NCBI RefSeq assembly: GCF_004359545.1
Contig: NZ_SCWB01000006.1
Location: 1 to 64,000, forward strand
Reading direction: 5' to 3'
DNA length: 64,000 nt
Source of the DNA: Macrococcus lamae
Lineage (GTDB): Bacteria; Bacillota; Bacilli; Staphylococcales; Staphylococcaceae
Below the pieces are notes generated by a model. The model was not told the origin of the DNA and did not search any database. It saw only the letters and a list, made by a program, of their open reading frames with translations. Position 1 is the stretch's first letter. Each line of letters opens with the position of its first letter. A program made the position numbers and the translations under genes. This document shows positions 41,363 to 49,988 of the stretch, piece after piece.

Positions 41363-42736
41363 ATGTCCTATAAATCTCAAATTGACGCAATGAATACCTT
41401 TTTTTATACAGATGCTACAAAAGAAATCAAGTTCCGGAAGAAACAGCTGAAATCTTTGCGAAAAGAAATCAAAAGACGAGAAGCTGATATTTTACATGCG
41501 CTCAAACTTGATCTTGGAAAAGGGAAAGTAGAAGGCTATGCTTCTGAAATAGGCATTATATTGAAATCCATCGGTATGTTCATCAAAGAAATGAAAACAT
41601 ACAGCAAAGTAGAATCCATCAGTACACCGATGATGCAGTTTCCTGGTAAAAGTTATGTCATGCGTGAACCTCTTGGTACTGTTTTGATTATCGGACCGTT
41701 CAACTATCCATTTCAACTGGTCATGGAGCCACTGGTCGGCGCAATCGCTGCCGGCAACTGTGCTATTGTCAAACCATCTGAGTTGACGCCACATACGAGC
41801 CAGGTCATCAGTGAAATCATCGCAGCTACGTTTGAAACGAATTATGTAACGACCGTACTCGGTGAGAAAGAAGTGACGTCTGACCTCTTGAAAGAAAAAT
41901 TTGATTTCATCTTCTTTACGGGCAGCACTAAAGTCGGCCAGATTGTATACGAGGCAGCGAGTAAACATTTGACACCTGTCGCTCTTGAACTCGGAGGTAA
42001 AAGTCCAACCATCATCGATGCAACAGCGAATATTAAAGTCGCAGCAGAACGCATTACATTCGGTAAATTCATCAATGCCGGCCAGACTTGTGTCGCACCG
42101 GACTATATTTTAATCGACCGGCAAGTGAAAGATAAATTTATCCGGGCGATGCAGACTACTATTAAAGAATTTTATGGTGAAGATCCAGAGCGGAGCGATG
42201 ACTTCGGCCGCATTGTCAACGACAATCACTTTAAACGTCTAAGCGGTCTGCTGGAAGCTTCTCTTGACCGTGTAATAGTCGGTGGTAAAACAAACATCGA
42301 AACACGATATATCGAGCCGACAATCTTAGATCACGTCACACTTGACGACGAAGTAATGAAAGAAGAAATCTTCGGCCCTATTCTACCGATTATTACATTT
42401 GACTCAAGCGATGAAGTGTTTGATATCATCCGCAGTTTTGAAAAGCCGCTTGCATTATACGTCTTCAGTGAAGACAGCGACTACGTTAAAACAGTGTTCA
42501 AACGACTGTCATTTGGCGGTGGCTGCATTAATGATACATTGATGCATGTCTCTAACCCATATTTACCGTTCGGCGGTGTCGGAGCATCAGGCATCGGAAC
42601 GTATCACGGCAAATATTCATTCGACTTGTTTAGTCATCAGAAAGCCTATATGACAAAAGGCACGAAGCTTGAGACAGGATTGATGTTTCCGCCTTATAAA
42701 GGGAAATTCAAGTACATCAGACAGATATATAAATAG
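41363..42736 (+). CDS. Aldehyde dehydrogenase
   Basis: A 457-residue class 3-like aldehyde dehydrogenase. The N-terminal segment has FRKKQLKSLRKEIKRRE, cofactor motif IIGPFNYPFQL, FFTGSTKVGQ, the catalytic Glu in ALELGGKSP and the catalytic Cys in NAGQTCVAPDY. The basic C-terminus (PPYKGKFKYIRQIYK) matches the membrane-associating ALDH group that oxidises long-chain aldehydes. ATG 41363 has GGAG upstream; the frame opens at 41345 without a better site. A terminator follows. Confidence 0.93.
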   Translation: MSYKSQIDAMNTFFYTDATKEIKFRKKQLKSLRKEIKRREADILHALKLDLGKGKVEGYASEIGIILKSIGMFIKEMKTYSKVESISTPMMQFPGKSYVMREPLGTVLIIGPFNYPFQLVMEPLVGAIAAGNCAIVKPSELTPHTSQVISEIIAATFETNYVTTVLGEKEVTSDLLKEKFDFIFFTGSTKVGQIVYEAASKHLTPVALELGGKSPTIIDATANIKVAAERITFGKFINAGQTCVAPDYILIDRQVKDKFIRAMQTTIKEFYGEDPERSDDFGRIVNDNHFKRLSGLLEASLDRVIVGGKTNIETRYIEPTILDHVTLDDEVMKEEIFGPILPIITFDSSDEVFDIIRSFEKPLALYVFSEDSDYVKTVFKRLSFGGGCINDTLMHVSNPYLPFGGVGASGIGTYHGKYSFDLFSHQKAYMTKGTKLETGLMFPPYKGKFKYIRQIYK

Positions 42737-42745
42737 GTTTAAGAT

Positions 42746-42776
42746 GAACTGCTGAGCAATCAGCGGTCTTTTTTTG
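42746..42776 (+). terminator. Terminator of the aldehyde dehydrogenase gene
   Basis: ACTGCTGA-GCAA-TCAGCGGT followed by CTTTTTTT. Confidence 0.85.
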
Positions 42777-43166
42777 TAAATTTTTAGAATAGCATTTTTT
42801 TATTAATAAAAATAAAAACTTTCCAATTTGGAAAGTTTCCACAAATCGATTTCTATTTGTGATATAATAAAGGATTTAAAATCTATTATATTATAAATCA
42901 TATTTAAAATTTTTAATTTATCATGAAAACATTCATAAAATAAAAAAGTTTCCAAGTTGGGAATTTTCCGCAATTTCAAACAAAACTATGATATAATAAA
43001 CGATTTTATTAAATAACTGATTTTCGTAAAATTAATTAAATTTTATACTGAATCTGATGAAATGATAGTTTTTTATCATTTTCTGCAGAATTTTCGAGGT
43101 TTTTTATCTTTTTCTGTTATTTGATTTCCTTTAGCTCTGTCGTTATATTTATTCCGAGGTGAATCC
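42777..43166 (+). promoter_or_regulatory. AT-rich leader with two tandem palindrome-promoter units
   Basis: Unit A has the perfect palindrome ACTTTCCAA-T-TTGGAAAGT (42818-42836) followed by TTTCC, a second inverted repeat CACAAAT/ATTTGTG (42840-42861) and TATAAT at 42863-42868. Unit B has the imperfect TTCCAA-G-TTGGGAA with following TTTTCC (42950-42970) and TATAAT at 42992-42997. In both units the palindrome centre is 36 bases before the -10. Both continue with AATAAA and a GATTT stretch. No good -35 hexamer is seen, which suggests activator or repressor binding. Between 43000 and 43166 there is only AT-rich DNA with a small AATGATA/TATCATT inverted repeat (about 43060-43081). No small gene found. 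Confidence 0.55.
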
Positions 43167-44060
43167 ATGTTCGTCAAACTACACGAGCCGAATGACTATC
43201 AGAAATTTCTGCTTGCTGCAGAACATCGTATGAATCTAAATGATCATGATTATCACAAATTATTTACTTATATCAAAGGCTTTGAGGGAGAATCTTATTT
43301 TTATAAGCTGATCAATGACACTGAATGCGTGAAACTCTGGGATATCAGTCTGGATTATCGTAAAGGCAGTCAGTACGATTTCCTTATTTTTGATAAAGGG
43401 ACGCTCTATCATTTTGATGTAAAAAACTTTACCGGATCTTATCAACTAGTAGACCGGCAGTTTGTTTCCGAGAAAGGAAATGTGCATACAGACGTTGTCT
43501 CACAATTAAGTAAAGCCCATCATAAGCTGGAATCGTTTTTGAAAAGTCAACAGATTAAATATCAGTTAGTGAGCAGGGTGCTGTTTGTAAATCACGATTA
43601 CAGACTATCAACTGACACTATCCCTAAAAGTGTGTTGCTGCCTCATCAAGTTGACGAAGTTGTGCACTATATTCAATCTATTGAACCTTTACAGGAGCAT
43701 CGGGCTGCCGCCGAAAAAATTTTGGCTTATCATAATAATGAACTAGTTCAAGAACGCATTCATTATTATCCTTTTGATAATTTTAAAGGAGGCATACGAT
43801 GTGGTAAATGCAGGCGATTGTCGATGATACCTGATTTAAAGAAAAAATATATTTGTTGTACCAATTGCCATCACCGAGTGAATAATAAAACGGCTTTATG
43901 TTCATTAATATTAGAAATGTCTTTACTTAAAAATGATTCATTATCAGCGGCAGAAGTGAGGAAATGGAGCGGCATGCCTCTTAGAACAGTCCAGCGAATG
44001 ATGTCTGACAGTTGCCATAAGCAAGGTCAATATAAAAATATGAGATATCATTTGAAGTAG
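43167..44060 (+). CDS. NERD-domain protein with zinc ribbon and C-terminal HTH
   Basis: The 297-residue protein has a nuclease-related domain: KGFEGESYFYKLI (Glu40/Glu42), a strand with QYDFLIF (Asp71) and HFDVKNFTGSY (Asp84, Lys86), which keeps the D...(D/E)xK pattern of the PD-(D/E)xK fold. Near residue 212 there is a zinc-ribbon-like set CGKC ... CCTNC. Residues about 258-285 (SAAEVRKWSGMPLRTVQRMM) look like a helix-turn-helix. A nuclease or DNA-binding role is likely but the biological job is unknown. GAGGTG precedes the ATG. The gene is isolated, with tandem promoter units upstream and palindromic repeats downstream. Confidence 0.75.
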   Translation: MFVKLHEPNDYQKFLLAAEHRMNLNDHDYHKLFTYIKGFEGESYFYKLINDTECVKLWDISLDYRKGSQYDFLIFDKGTLYHFDVKNFTGSYQLVDRQFVSEKGNVHTDVVSQLSKAHHKLESFLKSQQIKYQLVSRVLFVNHDYRLSTDTIPKSVLLPHQVDEVVHYIQSIEPLQEHRAAAEKILAYHNNELVQERIHYYPFDNFKGGIRCGKCRRLSMIPDLKKKYICCTNCHHRVNNKTALCSLILEMSLLKNDSLSAAEVRKWSGMPLRTVQRMMSDSCHKQGQYKNMRYHLK

Positions 44061-44066
44061 CTGTTT

Positions 44067-44108
44067 CGTTGTGGCGCGTATTTCGCTGTTACGCGCCACT
44101 TCTCGTGC
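44067..44108. repeat. 42-nt palindromic repeat, copy 1
   Basis: The unit begins CGTTGTGGCGCGTATTTCGC and ends ACTTCTCGTGC, with a 9-bp perfect inverted repeat GTGGCGCGT / ACGCGCCAC around an 11-base centre. It is markedly more GC-rich than its surroundings and lies seven bases after the NERD-gene stop. Confidence 0.85.
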
Positions 44109-44127
44109 CTCCGCCCACTTTCCTCTC

Positions 44128-44169
44128 CGTTGTGGCGCGTATTTCACTGTTACACGCCACTTCTCGTGC
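44128..44169. repeat. 42-nt palindromic repeat, copy 2
   Basis: Identical to copy 1 except for two G-to-A changes, one in the loop and one in the right arm, where it leaves one mismatch in the stem. Nineteen bases separate the copies. There is no T-run, so it does not look like a simple terminator. Confidence 0.85.
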
Positions 44170-44175
44170 GCCTGC

Positions 44176-44210
44176 CAAAAAACCGTTCCTCATTTGAGGA
44201 ACGGTTCCAG
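44176..44210 (-). terminator. Terminator of the carbon-nitrogen hydrolase gene
   Basis: Minus-strand AACCGTTCCTC-AAAT-GAGGAACGGTT followed by TTTT, 11-bp stem. Confidence 0.88.
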
Positions 44211-44217
44211 TTACTAC

Positions 44218-44991
44218 TTAATATAAGTCAGTTCTTCGTGATTCAAATACAGGAATTGCCTGACGAATCACTTCAGACTCTTCGATATCAATTTCTACAA
44301 CAACTGTTTCTTCACTTACCGCTGCTTCCACTGCTACTTCTCCCGATGGATCAATCACCATCGACCGGCCGCCGAATACTGTGCCGCCGCACTCACCTAC
44401 TGCGTTACATGCAACGATATAACATTGGTTCTCTATCGCGCGGGCTTTCAGAAGCGCCAAAAAATGATCGATGCGCACATGCGGCCATTCCGCCACAACA
44501 TAAATTATCTCTGCACCTTCGAGCGCAAGTTTTCTTGTCATCTCAGGAAACCTGAGATCATAGCAGATGATAATACCCATCTTGCTATCAGCAAGCTCAA
44601 AGGTTCCAAAGTGATCGCCCGATTCCAGAAACAATGGTTCATCCAGCATCGGCACTAAATGAACTTTGTCATAGTGATAAATCACCTGTCCATTACAGTC
44701 GATGATTATCGCTCGGTTTCTGAATTTCTCACCGGACTTTACCGCAATAGAACCTGCAACGATATTTAAATTTCTCAACCGCGCAATTTCCTTAAGTGCC
44801 CTAAGTTCTCTATGGCCTTCATCATCAATAATCTCATTCAACATATCCAGCGTATACGACGTGTTCCACATTTCCGGAAGGGCGGCGATGTCTATACCTT
44901 CAGGAAGCTGATTGAGCCAGTTTGTCACTTTTTTCAAGTTTTTCGCCGGCTCGCCAGGTATAACTGCCATCTGATAAAGTGCTAATTTCAT
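44218..44991 (-). CDS. Carbon-nitrogen hydrolase (nitrilase superfamily)
   Basis: A 257-residue nitrilase-fold amidase. The catalytic Glu is in ALPEMWNT, Lys in YDKVHLVPM and Cys in IICYDLRFPE. It resembles omega-amidase/YafV-type enzymes that hydrolyse small amides such as alpha-ketoglutaramate. In S. aureus a homologue lies beside the agr/RNAIII locus; here the upstream partner is a lactonase gene. The ATG overlaps the lactonase stop by one base (TAATG). Confidence 0.9.
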   Translation of the reverse strand: MKLALYQMAVIPGEPAKNLKKVTNWLNQLPEGIDIAALPEMWNTSYTLDMLNEIIDDEGHRELRALKEIARLRNLNIVAGSIAVKSGEKFRNRAIIIDCNGQVIYHYDKVHLVPMLDEPLFLESGDHFGTFELADSKMGIIICYDLRFPEMTRKLALEGAEIIYVVAEWPHVRIDHFLALLKARAIENQCYIVACNAVGECGGTVFGGRSMVIDPSGEVAVEAAVSEETVVVEIDIEESEVIRQAIPVFESRRTDLY

Positions 44992-46022
44992 TACAGAAAC
45001 TGCACACAGACACCTTCTGCTGCCTGCTTATCATTTTCCAGCAACGTCAGTTTACCCGTTTGTACATCTCTTTCAAATAACGACACATTGCCGCTTACTT
45101 CATGTGCACATACTAAAAACTTGTCACTCGGCGTAATGTTGAAATCACGCGGCCAGTCTCCGCCGCAGTCCGTGATTTCTACAAGCGACAGCTTGCTGCC
45201 ATCGTCCTCCACTTTGAACACGGCAATGCTTTGATGCCCGCGGTTGGATGCATAGACGAACTTATTGTCGTGGCTCATACGAATCGCTGCGCCTTGTGTG
45301 TTCTCAGCAAAGTCATCAGGTACAGCGTGATGTTGTTCTACCATTTCAAATACACCGTCGTTATATTTAAGAACAAATACGTCGTTGCTGAGTTCCGTGA
45401 ACAGATAGGCATACTGACCGTTGTCGTTGAATATTAAGTGTCTCGGACCCACTCCTGCCGGCAGCTTCAGTTCGCCGACTCTAGTTAATCCATTGTCGCT
45501 GAACTTGAAAGTAATGACTTCATCTGCGCCGAGGTCAACGGCTACTGCATACTTCAAATCAGGCGTCTGTTGGATATAATGCGTATGCGCTTTATCCTGA
45601 CGGTCTTCGTTCGGTCCTTTGCCTTCCTGTACGACCGTATCAATCAGCTGCAGTACTTCACCTGTTTTAGGTTGCAAGCTGTAAAGACGTGCTTCTCCCG
45701 CTCCATATACCGCTTCCATCAAATATTTCCCGTCTGCTGTCACCCATATATGGCAACCGCTTTCTGCTGACTCAAGACAGTCATTGATCAGTTCAAGTCT
45801 GCCTTCATCGTCGATTCTGTACGCGGCTACTCCTGCTTTATCGTTTTCTTTCTTGATACCGTATAAATAATCACCGTGTTTGACTACATATGTTGACGCC
45901 TGTACTTCGTAGCCTGTTTCAACTGATTCCAGTTGTTTCGCCTCTTCATTAAGTACAAAGCGGTAGATTCCTTTGCCATCTTTCTTTGTATATGACCCAA
46001 TATAACCAACCGTGTTCGCCAT
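44991..46022 (-). CDS. Lactonase-family beta-propeller protein (6-phosphogluconolactonase-like)
   Basis: A 343-residue seven-bladed beta-propeller: YIGSYTKKDGKGIYRF at the N-terminus, DKAHTHYIQQTPD, AVDLGADEV, GVGPRHLIFNDNG, YASNRGHQSIAVF and GDWPRDFNITPSDKFL. The family includes Pgl/YkgB, which opens 6-phosphogluconolactone in the pentose phosphate pathway. ATG 46022 has GAGGAGGG upstream, better than the earlier in-frame start at 46049. Operon with the carbon-nitrogen hydrolase. Confidence 0.88.
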   Translation of the reverse strand: MANTVGYIGSYTKKDGKGIYRFVLNEEAKQLESVETGYEVQASTYVVKHGDYLYGIKKENDKAGVAAYRIDDEGRLELINDCLESAESGCHIWVTADGKYLMEAVYGAGEARLYSLQPKTGEVLQLIDTVVQEGKGPNEDRQDKAHTHYIQQTPDLKYAVAVDLGADEVITFKFSDNGLTRVGELKLPAGVGPRHLIFNDNGQYAYLFTELSNDVFVLKYNDGVFEMVEQHHAVPDDFAENTQGAAIRMSHDNKFVYASNRGHQSIAVFKVEDDGSKLSLVEITDCGGDWPRDFNITPSDKFLVCAHEVSGNVSLFERDVQTGKLTLLENDKQAAEGVCVQFL

Positions 46023-46219
46023 GTTTTTCCCTCCTCTTGTTTTCTTCATTCTATCAGACTATTCCCCCTTCAAAAAAACATATGCAAATTGAAATTTTTT
46101 TCTTGCTTATAGTTTAGTAATACATTACAATTTGTTTGGTAAAAATAAATTAACAGGTATACAAAACCTCCAGTTAAGTATTACTATTTTACAATTCGTC
46201 CAATCATGTGAGGTGCAGA

Positions 46220-47725
46220 TTGATTAAACCTTTAGATATTAAGTCATTTACAGCGATTGATACAGACAAACATCGTTTTACACCGCTGTTCGATGCGCTT
46301 AAATTATATGAATCGCAGAAAGTTACAAGTTTTGACGTCCCTGGTCATAAGCGCGGGCTGGATGAACAGTCTGAACTTTACTATTATGGCAGTTCAGTAT
46401 TAAGACATGATGTCAACTCAATGCCACAGCTGGACAACTATGATAATCCGAAAGGTGTCATCAAAGAAGCTCAGGCGCTACTTGCTGATCTTTACTTAGC
46501 AGACGAGGCTCATTTCCTTGTCAACGGTACTACCGAAGGCATTCAGACGATGATTTTTTCCATCTGTAAACCGGGCGATAAACTGATTCTGCCACGCAAT
46601 GTACATAAATCTGTGCTCAATGCGATGGCTCTTGCAGATGTCACACCTATTTACGTATCCCCAGAATTTGATATTAAATTCGGAATTGCTCATAACTTAA
46701 GCTACGACCATGTCAAAGCTGCTATCGATAACCATCCGGATGCCCGTGCAATCTTTATCATGAATCCGACTTATTTCGGTGCCGTGAGTGATTTAAAAGC
46801 TATTACAGAGCTTGCTCATCAACATGATATGCCGGTACTCGTTGACGAGGCGCATGGGGCGCACTTTAGATTTTCGCCGCACTTGCCGATCTCAAGTATG
46901 GAAGCTGGTGCAGATATGGCAGCAACAAGTCTTCATAAGACAGGCGGATCCTTCACTCAGTCCAGTGCCCTGCTTGTCAGAGGAGACCTGATAGACAAGC
47001 GCAAAGTAAAAAGCGTCATCAATATGCTGACATCGACGAGTGCCTCTTACCTTTTAATGTCCTCCTTGGATATCGCACGGAAGAATCTGGCGCTCAATGG
47101 TCCGCGGAAATTCGAACAACTGATGCCTGTCATTCAGACGTTCAAACAAGCTGTCAATGCGATTCCCGGGTTCCATATGCTTGACGGTAAAGCATTTAAA
47201 GAACTCTATCAGCAGCAGCTTGATGAATCGAAGCTGACCATCTATATCGATTCTACGATTGATTTATCAGGCTTTGAAGTATACAGACTGCTCCGAAGTG
47301 ATTACAACATTCAGATGGAGCTTGCCGAACCTAACTTAATCATGGGAATCGTCTCCATCGCTGATAATGAAGAGGTGTTGAACCGTCTGTTGAATGCGCT
47401 CCAGTCTATCAGCAAGCTTCACCACCAGGCAGATAGAGAAGTACATTCTCCGGTGCTGAAACAGCTTGCTATCCCGGAACAGGCAATGAGTCTAAGGGAA
47501 GTACTGTATGCGGATAAGCGCGCGATAAACATCGAAGAGGCTTTAGGTGAAATCTGTGCGGAATCACTGATGATTTACCCGCCGGGCATTCCGATTGTCA
47601 TGGCCGGAGAATGCATCAGTCAGGAAATTGTCGACTACTGGCAGTTCATCAACAACCAGCCGATCATTAAAATCGGCACTGAAAATTCAAATCAAGTCTA
47701 TATAATAGAGAAAAGAGGACAATAA
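46220..47725 (+). CDS. speA: Arginine decarboxylase (Orn/Lys/Arg decarboxylase family)
   Basis: A 501-residue PLP-dependent fold-I decarboxylase without the N-terminal wing domain, as in Bacillus SpeA. DVPGHKRGLDE, LVNGTTEGIQ, VDEAHGAHFRF and the cofactor Lys in TSLHKTGGSFTQSSA are visible. The linked agmatinase gene makes arginine the likely substrate, giving agmatine. The start is taken as TTG 46220 because GAGGTG lies just upstream; a GTG at 46208 is in frame but has no binding site. First gene of speA-speD-speE-speB. Confidence 0.92.
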   Translation: MIKPLDIKSFTAIDTDKHRFTPLFDALKLYESQKVTSFDVPGHKRGLDEQSELYYYGSSVLRHDVNSMPQLDNYDNPKGVIKEAQALLADLYLADEAHFLVNGTTEGIQTMIFSICKPGDKLILPRNVHKSVLNAMALADVTPIYVSPEFDIKFGIAHNLSYDHVKAAIDNHPDARAIFIMNPTYFGAVSDLKAITELAHQHDMPVLVDEAHGAHFRFSPHLPISSMEAGADMAATSLHKTGGSFTQSSALLVRGDLIDKRKVKSVINMLTSTSASYLLMSSLDIARKNLALNGPRKFEQLMPVIQTFKQAVNAIPGFHMLDGKAFKELYQQQLDESKLTIYIDSTIDLSGFEVYRLLRSDYNIQMELAEPNLIMGIVSIADNEEVLNRLLNALQSISKLHHQADREVHSPVLKQLAIPEQAMSLREVLYADKRAINIEEALGEICAESLMIYPPGIPIVMAGECISQEIVDYWQFINNQPIIKIGTENSNQVYIIEKRGQ

Positions 47726-47728
47726 TAA

Positions 47729-48154
47729 ATGAAATTAACGACTTTAGGAAGACACGTATTAATCGAGTACTACAACTGTGACAAAGATATTTTAAAAGAC
47801 CATGACAAGATTGAGGAAATCATGAACGAGGCAGCTCGTGTATCAGGCGCAACAATCGTTGAAAGCTGTTTCCATACATTCAATCCGTACGGTGTGTCAG
47901 GCGCAGTCATCATCTCTGAATCACATTTGACCATTCATACATGGCCGGAATATGGCTATGCTTCAGTTGATGTCTTTACATGTGGTGATACAGTAGATCC
48001 ATGGAGAGCTGAAGATCACTTAGAGAAAGCATTAAAAGCTGAGCTGTCTGATTCATACGAAATAGGCCGCGGCATGGCTGATAAAATCCATAAATATTCT
48101 AAAGGCGAGATTGTCGTCGAATCATTTAAACCAATCGAAGTAGAAGTAAAATAG
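47729..48154 (+). CDS. speD: S-adenosylmethionine decarboxylase proenzyme
   Basis: A 141-residue class 1b AdoMet decarboxylase. The self-cleavage site lies between Glu64 and Ser65 in [15 protein letters not shown], producing the pyruvoyl group from Ser65; His70 and Cys85 (FTCGD) are the other active-site residues. It supplies the aminopropyl donor for spermidine. Four bases after speA; the AGAGGACAATA region provides the binding site. Confidence 0.96.
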   Translation: MKLTTLGRHVLIEYYNCDKDILKDHDKIEEIMNEAARVSGATIVESCFHTFNPYGVSGAVIISESHLTIHTWPEYGYASVDVFTCGDTVDPWRAEDHLEKALKAELSDSYEIGRGMADKIHKYSKGEIVVESFKPIEVEVK

Positions 48155-48164
48155 GAGGATTATT

Positions 48165-49025
48165 ATGTTAGATCTTTGGTACACAGAAAATCATACAGAC
48201 AACGTTCGTTTCTCAATCAAGACAAATAAGCATATCCACTCAGAGAAATCTGATTTCCAGCAGATTGATTTCTTTGAATCAGATGAATTCGGTACATTCT
48301 TTACACTGGACGGCTTAATGATGGTCAACGAGAAAGACGAATTCGTCTATCATGATATGATCACACACGTAGCGATGGCTACTAATCCAAACATCAAGAA
48401 AGTCCTCGTTATCGGTGGTGGTGACGGTGGTACAGTTCGCGAGCTGACGCGCTACGAATCTATCGAACAGATCGATATGGTTGAAATTGACGAACGTGTC
48501 GTCCGCCTGTCACAGGAATATTTACCAATCACTGCAGGCAAACTGGAAGACCCGCGCGTGACGCTTCTATTCGAAGATGGTCTTGCTTACGTGAAGAACA
48601 AAGAAGATGGCTACTATGATCTCATCTTAGTGGATTCAACAGATCCGATCGGTCCTGGTGAAGGGTTATTCTCTCATGACTTCTACAACAACTGTTTCCG
48701 TGTATTGACAGACGACGGTATTCTGATCAACCAGCACGAATCACCATATTACCCAAGCTACGCACATGAAATGAAACGTGCCCATTCTAAGATCAAAGGC
48801 TTGTTCCCTATCACACGCGTGTATCAGTTCCATATGCCGACTTATCCATCTGGTCACTGGTTATTCGGTTTCGCTTCCAAGAAATACGACCCACTGAAAG
48901 ACGTAGACCTTGATGCATGGAACAAACTAGGCCTCAAAACAAAATACTATAACACTGATATCCATACAGGTGCATTTGCACTACCGACATTCGTGAAAGA
49001 GATGCTTGATGATGCAACCGAATAA
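48165..49025 (+). CDS. speE: Spermidine synthase
   Basis: SpeE transfers aminopropyl from decarboxylated AdoMet to putrescine. The 286-residue protein has LWYTENHTDNVRFSIK, FTLDGLMMVNEKDEFVYHDM, the nucleotide site VIGGGDGGTVRELTRY and VDSTDPIGPGEGLF. AGGAGG precedes the ATG, ten bases after speD. Confidence 0.96.
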   Translation: MLDLWYTENHTDNVRFSIKTNKHIHSEKSDFQQIDFFESDEFGTFFTLDGLMMVNEKDEFVYHDMITHVAMATNPNIKKVLVIGGGDGGTVRELTRYESIEQIDMVEIDERVVRLSQEYLPITAGKLEDPRVTLLFEDGLAYVKNKEDGYYDLILVDSTDPIGPGEGLFSHDFYNNCFRVLTDDGILINQHESPYYPSYAHEMKRAHSKIKGLFPITRVYQFHMPTYPSGHWLFGFASKKYDPLKDVDLDAWNKLGLKTKYYNTDIHTGAFALPTFVKEMLDDATE

Positions 49026-49860
49026 ACATGTCTTCATGAGCTGCGAGGCGACATTTGAAGAAGCATCAACTGTCATTTACGGCGCACCGTTTGACGGCAC
49101 GGTGTCGAACCGACCAGGTACACGTTTTGCAGCAGATGCCATCCGTTCAGAATCTTATGGCCTTGAAACTTATAGCCCGTATCTTGATAAAGATCTAGAA
49201 GACGTTAAAATCATGGATTCAGGGGACGTCGATATTACAATCGGCAACAAAGTGAAAGTGCTCGATGAACTGGAAGAGACAGCTCGCGAGATTCTAGATT
49301 CCGGCAAGCTGCCATTTATGATCGGCGGCGAGCACTTAGTGACGCTCGGCCCTTTCCGTGCGGTCCACGCGAAATATCCGGACGTCGTTCTCGTTCAGCT
49401 CGATGCCCACACGGACTTACGCGATGATTATATGGGCGAGCCGCTCAGCCACGCGACCGTCGTGCGCCGCATCCACGACATCACAGGTGACGGCCGCATC
49501 TATCAGTACGGTATCCGTTCAGGTACGAAAGAAGAATTCGACTGGAGTAATGAACATACCACACTTGAGAAATTCTCCATCGACACTCTGAAAGATCTGC
49601 CGGGTATTCTCAAAGATACACCGGTCTATGTGACGATTGATCTGGACTGTCTGGATCCATCTATATTTCCTGGCACAGGTACACCGGAACCCGGTGGCCT
49701 GACTTACAAAGAACTTCAACCCGCGTTCAAAATCTTTGAACAGCTGAATGTCGTCGCAGCAGATATCGTGGAACTCTCTCCACCATATGATGCGTCAGGT
49801 GTATCCAATGCTGTCGCAGCGAAAGTCGCGCGTGAACTGATGCTCGCCATTACTAAATAA
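49009..49860 (+). CDS. speB: Agmatinase
   Basis: A 283-residue ureohydrolase that splits agmatine into putrescine and urea. Manganese ligands lie in GGEHLVTLGPF, DAHTDLRDDY and IDLDCLDPS. The start overlaps the end of speE by 17 bases (ATG 49009 or 49012 with AAAGAG upstream), so translation is coupled. It closes the pathway arginine to agmatine to putrescine that feeds speE. Confidence 0.96.
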   Translation: MMQPNKHVFMSCEATFEEASTVIYGAPFDGTVSNRPGTRFAADAIRSESYGLETYSPYLDKDLEDVKIMDSGDVDITIGNKVKVLDELEETAREILDSGKLPFMIGGEHLVTLGPFRAVHAKYPDVVLVQLDAHTDLRDDYMGEPLSHATVVRRIHDITGDGRIYQYGIRSGTKEEFDWSNEHTTLEKFSIDTLKDLPGILKDTPVYVTIDLDCLDPSIFPGTGTPEPGGLTYKELQPAFKIFEQLNVVAADIVELSPPYDASGVSNAVAAKVARELMLAITK

Positions 49861-49863
49861 TCA

Positions 49864-49894
49864 GCCTCATACTTATAACAGTGTGAGGTTTTTT
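49864..49894 (+). terminator. Terminator of the spe operon
   Basis: CCTCATAC-TTATAACA-GTGTGAGG followed by TTTTTT. Confidence 0.88.
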
Positions 49895-49988
49895 CGTACA
49901 TCCAGCGAAAAATATGAGAAAATTTCAACTATTCTCTTTTCATTATAGGTATAATGTATTTATTCTATAGAACAAAGAGGATACAGCT

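Noticed and set aside
41492-41968. Minus-strand open frame of 158 codons inside the aldehyde dehydrogenase gene
   Set aside because: Antisense to conserved enzyme motifs; its translation has no recognisable domain and no binding site.
42777-43166. Insertion-sequence ends or remnant transposon
   Set aside because: The two similar units are direct repeats containing promoters; there is no transposase fragment or target-site duplication.
44067-44169. CRISPR array
   Set aside because: Only two repeat copies, one 19-base spacer, and no cas genes anywhere in the window.
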